A DNA stretch of 14,527 nt from a bacterium UBP6_UBA1177 (lineage in GTDB: Bacteria; UBP6; UBA1177): positions 13,296-27,822 of the forward strand of contig DBYV01000057.1 in assembly GCA_002310995.1 (NCBI GenBank). Direction: 5' to 3'. Made by a program: the position numbers and the translations under genes. Positions 6,102 to 12,988 of this stretch are shown piece after piece (positions within the stretch are counted from its first letter, which is position 1; the number at the start of each line of letters is the position of its first letter). The notes under the pieces were generated by a model that did not search any database, had not been told where the DNA came from, and worked only from the letters and a program-made list of their open reading frames with translations.

Positions 6102-8230
6102 AAAATAAAAGATTTCTTGCTGTAATTCCTGCGCTTCTTTTTCTGCTTATGTTTTTTTTCTGGGGTACTAGGGGAAAGTTCTGGACTGTTTTTACTGCGT
6201 TTTATCCGAGTTTTCACATAATTTTCATAGCTCTGGTTCTTTTGTTTTTTGTTCTTGAAAGATTTGTGCCGGACAAATCGGCAAAACTGTTCGATTTCTT
6301 CGTTGAAAAACGCTACTTTATTTTTCCGTTTCTCGGTTTTTTGTTTCCTGCTCTGATTGCAGTTTTTATTTTTGACTCGATCCCGCATGTTATTGATGCA
6401 GCGCATTTCCTCTGGACAGCTCGTGTTTTCATTGAAACAGGACACTTTCATCTTCCTGCAAGTGAACTTTACGAATACTATCAGAATACTTTTAATGTCG
6501 ATATAAACGGCCGTTTTTTTTCACTTTTTCTTCCAGGTTTCTCACTTTTTCTCGTCCCTTTTGAACTCCTGGGAATTTCACAGTTTTTCACTCCGCTTTG
6601 CAACGGCATTTCAATTCTTTTGCTGGGGAAAATAGCTGACAGGCAGTTTGATGCGAAGACTTCATTTTTTGCCATGTTTTTCGCCCTTTTCAGCTCGTTC
6701 TATCTTTTTATGGGTGCTTCTTTTATGACGCATCCGTTCAATCTGATGCTTACCCTGCTGACGATTTATCTCGTAATGATATCAGAAAACAGGAAATCTT
6801 TCCTGCTTTTGGCCGGGCTTGCAGGTGCATGGACTCTTTTCATCCGTCCGCAGAACGCCATTTTTGTCTATATCGGCGTACTGATTCTCATGTTTTCGAA
6901 AAAGATGAAATTCAAAAGTGCAGTTTTTTTCACTCTGCCTTTCATTCTTGTCGGTTTTATGCTGATGTTCTATAATTATTTCTATACTGGAAATCCGATG
7001 CTTTTCCCGCAGGATGTTTATTTCTTCATACGTGAACCGTATAAATTCTGTCACAGGATGGGGTTAGGTAAAGGTTGCCCCAACACTGAAGGCGATTTTC
7101 TGCCGAAGGAAGGACTTACTCTGCAGTATGCTTTCTGGGTATCTTTCGCAAGGTTGACACTTCTTAACTTCAATCTTGTCGGTCACCCGCTGATTTTTGT
7201 TTTTCTGATAGCCTCATTCTTTTATTCGTTCAGGAAAAGTCTTGAAATATCAATGTTTTTCTTAATATTTTTCGCAGGTTATTTCTTTTTCTATCTCTCG
7301 GGCAACTTGTTTGGGCCGCGTTATTTTTCAGAGGTCACATCTCTTTTGCTTATCCCGTGCGGATTTGCCTTTTTTTCGATGAGGGATGCTTGCGGAAAGT
7401 ATGTAAAGCCTTTTGTTACAGCACTTCCTGCCGCAATTTTTCTGTTTTTGGTTACTATGATTCTTCCTCCTTTCCTTTCCAATTTTTCAGAATCTTTCTG
7501 GTCAACCGACAGGGAAGTCGAGAGGGCGATTGAACGCGAGGATATTAGAAACAGCGTTCTTTTTGTGCCGCCGCTTTATGGTAGTGTATTTCTGAATTTG
7601 ATGAAAAAACCGCCTTATGACGACCGAGGGAATCTGATTCTGCTTGATCTTGGCGAAGAAAACTTTTATGCAGCGGCATACTTTATGGATAAAAAGCCTT
7701 TCGAAGGCGCATATCTCATTGATTACTACCAGAAAATTGCCGAAAAAACAGTCGTTACACCGCTTTTTGAGGCGACGCGCGGCAAAATGATTTTTGAATT
7801 TGAAAACAAACGTTTGCCTAAGACAGGGCAGCCTGATTACGGCGTAAACTTCTCAATGAGCGAAGAAGAGAATAAAAAATTCTATCCCGTCAATGAACTT
7901 TCAGTTTTTGTCTCTAACGAATCGGTTTATGCGATGCGTTTCGACGAACTTACCGAAAAAAGTTACTACGATTTCACTCATCCGATAATTGATGAAGGTG
8001 AATATGAATTTAATCTTTTCTATGTTGCAGACAAGTGCGGAACGGATGCGACGCTGTTTATTGACGGCGAAAATGTCGGGACATTTTCTTCAAAATCCTC
8101 TTTTCAGGAAAGGAGGGTTTTTTCGATAACACACCACTTTTCAAAAGGAAATCACCTTTTCAAGGTTGTTCCGGCAAGCGGAAACTCATGTCTGATGCTT
8201 GATTCGGTCGAAGCCGAAATAATTGATTGA
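6098..8230 (+). CDS. GT-C-like integral membrane glycosyltransferase (family 39-like) with lectin-like C-terminal domain
   Basis: A 710-residue, very phenylalanine-rich membrane protein with about eleven or twelve hydrophobic segments between residues 5 and 470. Its first large outer loop has the pattern of GT39-like GT-C enzymes: IPHVID with D100 as the probable catalytic acid, an aromatic stretch, DINGRFF (135-141), and FLPGF (144-148) opening the next helix. GPRYFSEV (406-413) matches the late GxRY motif of that group. Such enzymes use polyprenyl-phosphate sugars to glycosylate lipids, glycans or proteins outside the membrane; donor and acceptor here are unknown. Residues 470-710 are soluble and probably extracytoplasmic. 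The last 80 (EGEYEFNLFYVA, then GNHLFKV) read like a beta-sandwich carbohydrate-binding module, a tentative call. The start ATG overlaps the dnaX stop by four bases, so the two are translationally coupled. WecA on the other side of dnaX could belong to the same glycan pathway, by inference. Confidence 0.72.
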   Translation: MKNKRFLAVIPALLFLLMFFFWGTRGKFWTVFTAFYPSFHIIFIALVLLFFVLERFVPDKSAKLFDFFVEKRYFIFPFLGFLFPALIAVFIFDSIPHVIDAAHFLWTARVFIETGHFHLPASELYEYYQNTFNVDINGRFFSLFLPGFSLFLVPFELLGISQFFTPLCNGISILLLGKIADRQFDAKTSFFAMFFALFSSFYLFMGASFMTHPFNLMLTLLTIYLVMISENRKSFLLLAGLAGAWTLFIRPQNAIFVYIGVLILMFSKKMKFKSAVFFTLPFILVGFMLMFYNYFYTGNPMLFPQDVYFFIREPYKFCHRMGLGKGCPNTEGDFLPKEGLTLQYAFWVSFARLTLLNFNLVGHPLIFVFLIASFFYSFRKSLEISMFFLIFFAGYFFFYLSGNLFGPRYFSEVTSLLLIPCGFAFFSMRDACGKYVKPFVTALPAAIFLFLVTMILPPFLSNFSESFWSTDREVERAIEREDIRNSVLFVPPLYGSVFLNLMKKPPYDDRGNLILLDLGEENFYAAAYFMDKKPFEGAYLIDYYQKIAEKTVVTPLFEATRGKMIFEFENKRLPKTGQPDYGVNFSMSEEENKKFYPVNELSVFVSNESVYAMRFDELTEKSYYDFTHPIIDEGEYEFNLFYVADKCGTDATLFIDGENVGTFSSKSSFQERRVFSITHHFSKGNHLFKVVPASGNSCLMLDSVEAEIID

Positions 8231-8242
8231 TTTTAATTATTT
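8217..8242. terminator. AT-rich inverted repeat across a tail-to-tail gene junction
   Basis: AAATAATT (8217-8224), a 10-base loop, and AATTATTT (8235-8242) form an eight-pair stem covering both stop codons. Its symmetry would let it act in both directions, but the stem has no G-C pair and there is no clean T run, so it is at best a weak bidirectional terminator. Confidence 0.3.
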
Positions 8243-9453
8243 TCGTTGGAAAAATTGTGTAATAAATTCAGTGCTTTTTCAAAAAGATCGGTCTGAACAA
8301 GAAGGCTGATTCTAAATGAACTCGTGTGGAATCCGGCGATGCGGATATCGTTTTGTCTGAAAAGAGATGTGATTTCAAGCAGAATGTCAGGTTTATCAGT
8401 TATGCCGTCACCGATTATTGAAACTGCTGAAAGATCATCGAAAACTTCGACTGAATTGCTGAATTTCGCCTTTATTTCGGAGAGGAAGGAGTCGATGGAA
8501 TAGTTTTCTTTCTTGGATATGATGAAACTTCCAGTCATGCTGTTTTTGTAGCCGCGGTGGAACGAAATCTGCTTTACGGCAATATTTTTTTCGGCGCAGA
8601 AAGCAAGAACGTTTGCAATAGTCGAGAGATTTTCCGATTCAGGCTCGTAAGTGTGGAAGAGAAGAACATTTTTCTCGTACGCAACAGCTGTTTTCCTGAT
8701 TTTTCCTTTGTTTTCAAAGCCTTGAATCACAGTTCCTGGATTTTCGGGTTCGAAAGTGCTTTTGCAGTGAATTGCAATGTTGTGTGCTTTTGCAAATTCA
8801 ACCGCTCTCGAATGAAGGACTTTTGCACCCGCTTCAGAAAGTTCCTGCATTTCGGGGTAGGTGAGCGAGTCAAGTTTTTCAGCGTATGGGAGCACGGCAG
8901 GATCGGCATTGTAAACACCGTCAATATCGCTGAAAATTTCACATCTTTCGGCATCAAGAGCGGCAGCCAGAGCAACTGCTGTAGTATCGGAACCCCCGCG
9001 CCCCAGAGTTGTTATCTCTTTTTTGAAGCTGACACCCTGAAAGCCGCAGACAATAACGGTTTTACCTTCCGAAAGCGAACTCAGGACTCTGGTTGGACGG
9101 ATTTCGATTATTCGAGCGTTCGTATGATGGTCGTCGGTAATGATTCCTGCCTGGGAACCGGTGAGCGAAATCGACGGGATACCTTTTGATTCAAGAGCCA
9201 TTGCAACTATCGCTGCGCTTGCGCGTTCGCCGGTTGTCAGCAGCATATCGATCTCACGCGGATTGCCGTTCGGAGCGAACTCGGCAGCTTCTTTCAGCAG
9301 AGCTTCCGTTGTTTTTCCCTGAGCAGAAACGACAACGACGGTTTTGAAACCTTGGTTAACCTTATCTGTAATAATATCAATGACTTTTCTTATGCATTCA
9401 CTGTTCTTGAGTGAAGAACCGCCGAATTTCAGCACGATGATTTTGTCGTTCAT
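8233..9453 (-). CDS. lysC: Aspartate kinase, monofunctional, with two C-terminal ACT domains
   Basis: Phosphorylates aspartate with ATP, the first step toward lysine, threonine, methionine and diaminopimelate. The catalytic amino-acid-kinase domain shows KFGGSS (9-14), VSAQGKTT (42-49), TTGER (73-77), GRGGSDTT (151-158) and FSDIDGVYNADP (174-185). Residues from about 255 to 406 form a tandem ACT regulatory region, the usual site of feedback inhibition by lysine or threonine; which effector applies cannot be told. The 406-residue length is typical of monofunctional class enzymes without a homoserine dehydrogenase fusion. The ATG overlaps the TGA of the upstream lipoprotein gene (ATGA), with GAGG about ten bases before it, implying coupled translation. 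No lysine riboswitch or other biosynthetic gene is seen nearby. Confidence 0.95.
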   Translation of the reverse strand: MNDKIIVLKFGGSSLKNSECIRKVIDIITDKVNQGFKTVVVVSAQGKTTEALLKEAAEFAPNGNPREIDMLLTTGERASAAIVAMALESKGIPSISLTGSQAGIITDDHHTNARIIEIRPTRVLSSLSEGKTVIVCGFQGVSFKKEITTLGRGGSDTTAVALAAALDAERCEIFSDIDGVYNADPAVLPYAEKLDSLTYPEMQELSEAGAKVLHSRAVEFAKAHNIAIHCKSTFEPENPGTVIQGFENKGKIRKTAVAYEKNVLLFHTYEPESENLSTIANVLAFCAEKNIAVKQISFHRGYKNSMTGSFIISKKENYSIDSFLSEIKAKFSNSVEVFDDLSAVSIIGDGITDKPDILLEITSLFRQNDIRIAGFHTSSFRISLLVQTDLFEKALNLLHNFSNENN

Positions 9454-9923
9454 CTTATGCGTACCTCTTTTGAATAAACGAGTTCGTTTTTGTCATCGAA
9501 AATCATGAAGTCGTATATGCCGCCGCTTATATGTGTCACTCTGGTTGCCAGATCATAATAGCACATCTCTTCCGATGATGAGTAGCGGAATGCCTCCTGA
9601 AAAGAGATGAAGCGGTCGCCTGCTTCGAGATAGTAGTAGTTGTATTTGCTTTCGAATGAAAGGTTGCCCTCTCTGTCAACGATTCCCATAGTTGTGTTTT
9701 TCGGTGCCTGAATATTGTGATGACGAACAATGATATCTTTGCCAGAAACTAGAACTTCGTAACTTTCTTCAGTGTTTTCAATCTCTTCCGCTGACATGCA
9801 GGCACTTTGCACGATCTCTGAAGGATATACTAGCGGGGTTTTGTAACTTTCCGCGCCGCCGCATGAAACAACAGTTAAAAAGATAAGCGCTGCCGCTGTT
9901 AAAAACAGGAATCTGTTCTTCAT
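9450..9923 (-). CDS. Small secreted lipoprotein of unknown function
   Basis: 157 residues. The N-terminus is a lipoprotein signal peptide: K2, R4, a hydrophobic core (5-19) and a lipobox VVSC with C21 as the lipidated residue. G22 and G23 follow, with no aspartate at +2, so outer-membrane sorting is expected in a Gram-negative cell. The mature part of about 137 residues is acidic, rich in Tyr and Ser, looks mostly beta-stranded, and has further cysteines at 42 and 121. I recognise no family. The wording of the sequence (GKDIIVRHHNIQ, then GGIYDFMIFDDKNELVYSKEV) suggests a small beta-sandwich, but this is only an impression. The ATG has a GGAGG six bases upstream. The gene leads a two-gene unit with aspartate kinase, overlapping it by four bases. 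Confidence 0.8.
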   Translation of the reverse strand: MKNRFLFLTAAALIFLTVVSCGGAESYKTPLVYPSEIVQSACMSAEEIENTEESYEVLVSGKDIIVRHHNIQAPKNTTMGIVDREGNLSFESKYNYYYLEAGDRFISFQEAFRYSSSEEMCYYDLATRVTHISGGIYDFMIFDDKNELVYSKEVRIR

Positions 9924-9950
9924 TTTTTACCTCCGGAACGAAAACGCGCT

Positions 9951-9978
9951 ATTTTATTTAAGGGTTTTACGATGTAAA
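9951..9978 (-). promoter_or_regulatory. Putative sigma-70 promoter of the lipoprotein-lysC unit
   Basis: On the minus strand TTTACA (9978-9973), a 16-base spacer, and TAAAAT (9956-9951). Both boxes differ from consensus at one base. The distance to the lipoprotein ATG is 27 bases. Confidence 0.55.
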
Positions 9979-9997
9979 GTTTATGGAGGTAAGAGCA

Positions 9998-10015
9998 ATG
10001 AAAAAACGTATATAA
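9998..10015 (+). other. Five-codon mini-ORF with a strong ribosome site
   Basis: GGAGG (9985-9989), eight bases, then ATG followed by codons for K-K-R-I and TAA. The stop directly abuts the -35 box of the next promoter. It could be a decayed gene start or chance, because it lies upstream of the only good plus-strand promoter seen here. The 166-base divergent gap holding it otherwise contains only promoter-like elements. Confidence 0.2.
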
Positions 10016-10032
10016 TTGACTGAATGAGTCAA
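10016..10032. promoter_or_regulatory. Operator-like perfect inverted repeat on the -35 box
   Basis: TTGACT, five bases, AGTCAA: a perfect 17-base dyad that starts exactly at the -35 box and reaches into the spacer. A dimeric repressor bound here would block RNA polymerase. No regulator gene lies next to it, so its partner is unknown. Confidence 0.4.
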
Positions 10033-10043
10033 ATAGGTATTAT
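10016..10043 (+). promoter_or_regulatory. Putative sigma-70 promoter of the condensing-enzyme/rluB unit
   Basis: TTGACT (10016-10021), a 16-base spacer, and TATTAT (10038-10043). Each box differs from consensus at one base. The start codon of the first gene lies 46 bases further on. Confidence 0.55.
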
Positions 10044-10089
10044 CCTGCGTTGCTTTTGTTTTCTGATTTTTTGAAAAACGGATTTTCTT

Positions 10090-11163
10090 ATGGGAAACAA
10101 GGTTTATATAGCTGAAATTACTACAATTCTTCCGCATCTTTTTACTTCTTCAGAGGTTGTAGAGATTCTTTATCCAAAAGAAATTGACAACGGCCGTCCG
10201 CACCGTTTCGCAAGGCGTTCAGTCGGTGCTGTCGGGATAACTTACCGTCCGACGATACTTTCGAAAGAGGTTTTTCCGGGAAGGGCGCTCGCTACTCCTG
10301 AGTATCATCCGCTTGAGTGGGGAAAACGCGCAGTAAGAGAGTTGTTGCAAGGTAAAAAAATCACTAAAGATGAAGTCGGATTTCTCTCGATAGCCTACAA
10401 CATCCGTTGTGACAAGGATGTTTTGCCGAGCCTTTCAAGCAAAATTGCCTCGGCAACCGGACTCAAACTAGACTATCCGCCGCAGGAAATGGCTTATCTT
10501 GGTTGTGCAGCAGGTCTTTTTTCACTTGAATCTTCGGTTAAATACTGCCGAGAGCACGACAGGGCTGCGATAACTTTCCTTTTCGACCAGTGCTCGTGGA
10601 TTGCGAACCCGACTTACGATGTTGATGATCCTGAATTTAAGGAAAATCTCAAAACGACGCTTCTTTTTGCCGACGGCGCTGCCGGAATTCTGGTAATTCC
10701 CGAGTCAATGCGTGACAAATTCGATTTGCCTTTGATGGAAGTTGATGAAATTATTACTGATTTTGTTTCAGGCGGTTCGCTGTCGATGCACGAAGGCAAA
10801 CTTGTTCTTGAAGACAACCTGAAAGACACTGTTCCAGATATTGTTCATGAAAAAATCATAAAACCTTTGAGGGTAACGCCGCAGAATATTGACGAATGGT
10901 CGCTTCACCAGGGCGGAATGCCGATACTCATGCGTTTTATGGAGCCTGAAATACTCGGTTTGAACGAAGAGCAGATAAGCCGCTCGAAGTCGATTTTTGA
11001 AAAATACGGAAATTTCAGCTCCCCGAGCGTTATGTTTGTTCTCGAAACCTGGTTTAAAGATAAAAACCGACTGCTCAAAGACGAAAAAACAAGGGGCTGT
11101 GCAATCTCTTTTGGTGCAGGCTACTTCATGGGCGGTATGACTTATCATTGGTCTAAAAAATGA
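10090..11163 (+). CDS. Thiolase-fold condensing enzyme, type III polyketide synthase / KAS III-like
   Basis: A 357-residue decarboxylating condensing enzyme that would extend an acyl starter with malonyl units. The Cys-His-Asn triad is visible: C139 in YLGCAAG, H273 in WSLHQGGMPIL, and N308 in KYGNFSSPS. The W-x-x-H-x-GG and YGN-x-SSP contexts and the late SFGAGYFMGG (340-349, in place of the plant GFGPG loop) resemble type III (chalcone-synthase-like) polyketide synthases more than FabH, though the two families share the fold. LFADGAAGILV (192-202) is also typical. Substrate and product are unknown; alkylpyrones or alkylresorcinols are common for bacterial members. The start is the only in-frame choice (TGA at 10072-10074), yet it has no recognisable Shine-Dalgarno sequence, unlike its neighbours. 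Its stop overlaps the pseudouridine synthase start (ATGA). No methyltransferase, oxidase or acyl carrier protein accompanies it. Confidence 0.75.
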   Translation: MGNKVYIAEITTILPHLFTSSEVVEILYPKEIDNGRPHRFARRSVGAVGITYRPTILSKEVFPGRALATPEYHPLEWGKRAVRELLQGKKITKDEVGFLSIAYNIRCDKDVLPSLSSKIASATGLKLDYPPQEMAYLGCAAGLFSLESSVKYCREHDRAAITFLFDQCSWIANPTYDVDDPEFKENLKTTLLFADGAAGILVIPESMRDKFDLPLMEVDEIITDFVSGGSLSMHEGKLVLEDNLKDTVPDIVHEKIIKPLRVTPQNIDEWSLHQGGMPILMRFMEPEILGLNEEQISRSKSIFEKYGNFSSPSVMFVLETWFKDKNRLLKDEKTRGCAISFGAGYFMGGMTYHWSKK

Positions 11164-11882
11164 GAATAAACCGCTTCCTCGCACTATGTAAAATTGCATC
11201 ACGGCGCAAATCGGAAGAACTTGTAACTGCTGGAAAAATTAAGATAAACGGTCGTTTGGCTGTTCTTGCAGACGATGTCGATCCAGAAAAAGACATTGTC
11301 GAATACAACGGAAAAAAGCTGACTGTCCCTGAAAGTTACGAATATTTTCTTTTAAATAAGCCCAAAGATGTTCTTTCAAGTGCAAGTGATGACAGAGGAC
11401 GGAAAGTCGTCACTGATTTTCTTCCTGCAGGATCGCATGCTGTCCCTGTCGGAAGGCTTGATTTCGATACTACAGGCGTTCTTCTGCTCACAAACGACGG
11501 CGAACTCACTTACCGCCTGACGCATCCGTCATTCGGAGTTCGCAAAATTTACCGAGCCAAAGTTTTGGGCGATTTTACGCAGGAAAAAGCGGAAATGATG
11601 AAGGCCGGAATCACAGTTGAAGGCGAATTCATGCAGGCCGAGGCGGTGTCGATAACATCTTCTCACGGAAGAATTCACAATGTTACGGTTTCTCTTCATG
11701 AAGGAAAAAAACGAGAGGTTAAAGAACTTGTGAAAGCAGTAGGCTGCCGGGTTATTGAGCTTGAAAGATTTGCTTTCGGAAATATCACCTGCCGCGGGCT
11801 CAGAACCGGTGAAATCAGAAGACTGACCGACGACGAAGTTCAATATTTGTATAAATTAACGAAACTTTCGGAAAAAAACTGA
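11160..11882 (+). CDS. rluB: rRNA pseudouridine synthase, RsuA/RluB family
   Basis: 240 residues. An N-terminal S4 RNA-binding domain (about 1-55, starting MRINRFLALCKIASRRKSEELV) is followed by the pseudouridine synthase domain with LLNKPKDVLSS (64-74), the GRLDFDTTGVLLLTNDGEL motif (98-116) carrying catalytic D101, and a C-terminal LHEGKKREVKELVKAVGC stretch. Members isomerise one uridine in 23S rRNA (RluB, helix 90 region) or 16S rRNA (RsuA). The DDRGRKVVTDFLP stretch is closer to RluB as I recall it, but the target is not certain. The start ATG overlaps the stop of the condensing enzyme by four bases, so translation is coupled to that gene. Nothing in the sequence explains the pairing functionally. 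Confidence 0.9.
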   Translation: MRINRFLALCKIASRRKSEELVTAGKIKINGRLAVLADDVDPEKDIVEYNGKKLTVPESYEYFLLNKPKDVLSSASDDRGRKVVTDFLPAGSHAVPVGRLDFDTTGVLLLTNDGELTYRLTHPSFGVRKIYRAKVLGDFTQEKAEMMKAGITVEGEFMQAEAVSITSSHGRIHNVTVSLHEGKKREVKELVKAVGCRVIELERFAFGNITCRGLRTGEIRRLTDDEVQYLYKLTKLSEKN

Positions 11883-11927
11883 TCTCGAAATATCGACATA
11901 TCGAATCTCGAAGTATCGAAATATCGA
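11882..11927. repeat. Two tandem 23-base repeats with TCGA every 7-8 bases
   Basis: Copies at 11882-11904 and 11905-11927 differ at only two positions (11890/11913 and 11897/11920). TCGA starts at 11885, 11893, 11901, 11908, 11916 and 11924, a spacing of 8, 8, 7, 8, 8. The array nearly fills the 47-base gap between two converging genes. Neighbouring TCGA boxes can form only four-pair hairpins, so it is not an ordinary terminator. Confidence 0.85.
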
Positions 11928-11929
11928 AG

Positions 11930-12985
11930 TCACTTTAGTTTTTTTGCTGCGCGCTGCTTTATGACGTTCGAGACACTTCGGCTTTTCGCAATGTTTTTGA
12001 GGTCATTCATCCTTATCGTTTCGAGAAGCATGAGCGCAGTTTTCATCGGAGTTTTCGGGTTGTTTACGAGGGCAAGTTTCACTGCATAGCTTTTGCTTAA
12101 GGACTTGTTCGAGGCGATGTAGCTTATTGCGTCAAGTGATGAAGAAGGATCGCCTGCAATCGATGCGACTTCCTTATCTGTGATTCTCGCGTTTCCCAGA
12201 ACCGCCATGACAATCTGTTTACGCGGATCTTTGATGAGCATTTTTCTGACTTCGAGGTTCCCGAGCATCGCGACTTTTATTTTTTGTCCGACATTCATAT
12301 CCCGCAATGCTTCGGCAATAGTCTTGCGCTGTTCAAGCATATCATCGGCGCTCAGACCATCGAAAGCCGTTTCGGAAGTCAGGAAATCGGGAAAATCGAA
12401 AATTGTGTCTTCAAGTTCGACAACTTCCTCATCTTCTTCTTCATATTCTTCCTGTTCTTCGCCTGGTGTTTTTTCAGGCTGTTCAGCTTTTTCCTTACTT
12501 TCAAGTTCCGCTATTTTTTCTGCAAAATAGGAAAGCTGCTCTTCGTAAAGGGAAAGTAGAACATCGCTGATTGCCGAAAACAGTGTTTTGAAATCCTCTC
12601 TCTGCGGAAGGGTGAATTCGACGAAATCCCTGTGTGTTACAAGGGTGTTCCAGAAAACCCTGTCATTTGTCGCAAGGTATTCAAGTATCCAGTTCCTTTG
12701 AAGTTTTCCTGTAAGAAGAAGAGAAATTATGATTGAAGAATCTCTTCTTTCACCGGCAAGTTTTGTAAGTGTCTTGACTGAATTTTCGGGAATTTCTGAA
12801 GAGATTAGTTTTTTTATTTCGTTTGACTGGGTGAAGCGCAGTTTGTCAACTGCTGCCTTCTGTACGGCTTCATCTTCATCGCCGCAGAAAAAAATTAAAG
12901 CCTTTAGAAATTCACTCGCCGTTAACGGTAGAAGTCCATTTATTACCGCAAGTTTTTGCGGCGTGGTAGTGGCTTGTCTCCACAT
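11930..12985 (-). CDS. Conserved helical-repeat (HEAT-like) protein of unknown function
   Basis: 351 residues, no signal peptide or membrane segment, so probably cytoplasmic. An all-helical N-terminal part (about 1-165) leads to an intensely acidic linker (about 168-195, mostly Glu and Asp), then a second helical part (210-351) with short repeats that begin LGNLEVRKMLIKDP, VLGNARITDKEVASIA and ASNKSLSKSYAVKLALVNNPKTP. The LGN and NNPKTP phrasing fits a family of uncharacterised proteins I associate with Deltaproteobacteria and Myxococcota. The repeats look like HEAT or variant leucine-rich repeats, suggesting protein-protein binding. The start ATG has GGAGA at fitting distance inside the end of the upstream gene, with only three bases between stop and start, so it is cotranscribed with the glycine-rich protein. 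No catalytic motif is seen and the function is unknown. Confidence 0.8.
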   Translation of the reverse strand: MWRQATTTPQKLAVINGLLPLTASEFLKALIFFCGDEDEAVQKAAVDKLRFTQSNEIKKLISSEIPENSVKTLTKLAGERRDSSIIISLLLTGKLQRNWILEYLATNDRVFWNTLVTHRDFVEFTLPQREDFKTLFSAISDVLLSLYEEQLSYFAEKIAELESKEKAEQPEKTPGEEQEEYEEEDEEVVELEDTIFDFPDFLTSETAFDGLSADDMLEQRKTIAEALRDMNVGQKIKVAMLGNLEVRKMLIKDPRKQIVMAVLGNARITDKEVASIAGDPSSSLDAISYIASNKSLSKSYAVKLALVNNPKTPMKTALMLLETIRMNDLKNIAKSRSVSNVIKQRAAKKLK

Positions 12986-12988
12986 AAA

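Noticed and set aside
5819..6451. Minus-strand open frame of 210 codons across the dnaX/GT junction
   Set aside because: It is a highly basic, Lys/Arg/Ser/Asn-rich composition typical of antisense translation of A/T-rich coding sequence, and it overlaps two real genes.
8557..9189. Plus-strand open frame of 210 codons opposite aspartate kinase
   Set aside because: The minus frame holds all aspartokinase motifs. This frame is Cys/Phe/Asn-rich without any domain.
9924..10089. Possible lysine riboswitch or other leader RNA ahead of the lysC unit
   Set aside because: The leader from the candidate promoter to the lipoprotein ATG is only about 20 bases, too short for an aptamer, and no conserved leader structure is visible.
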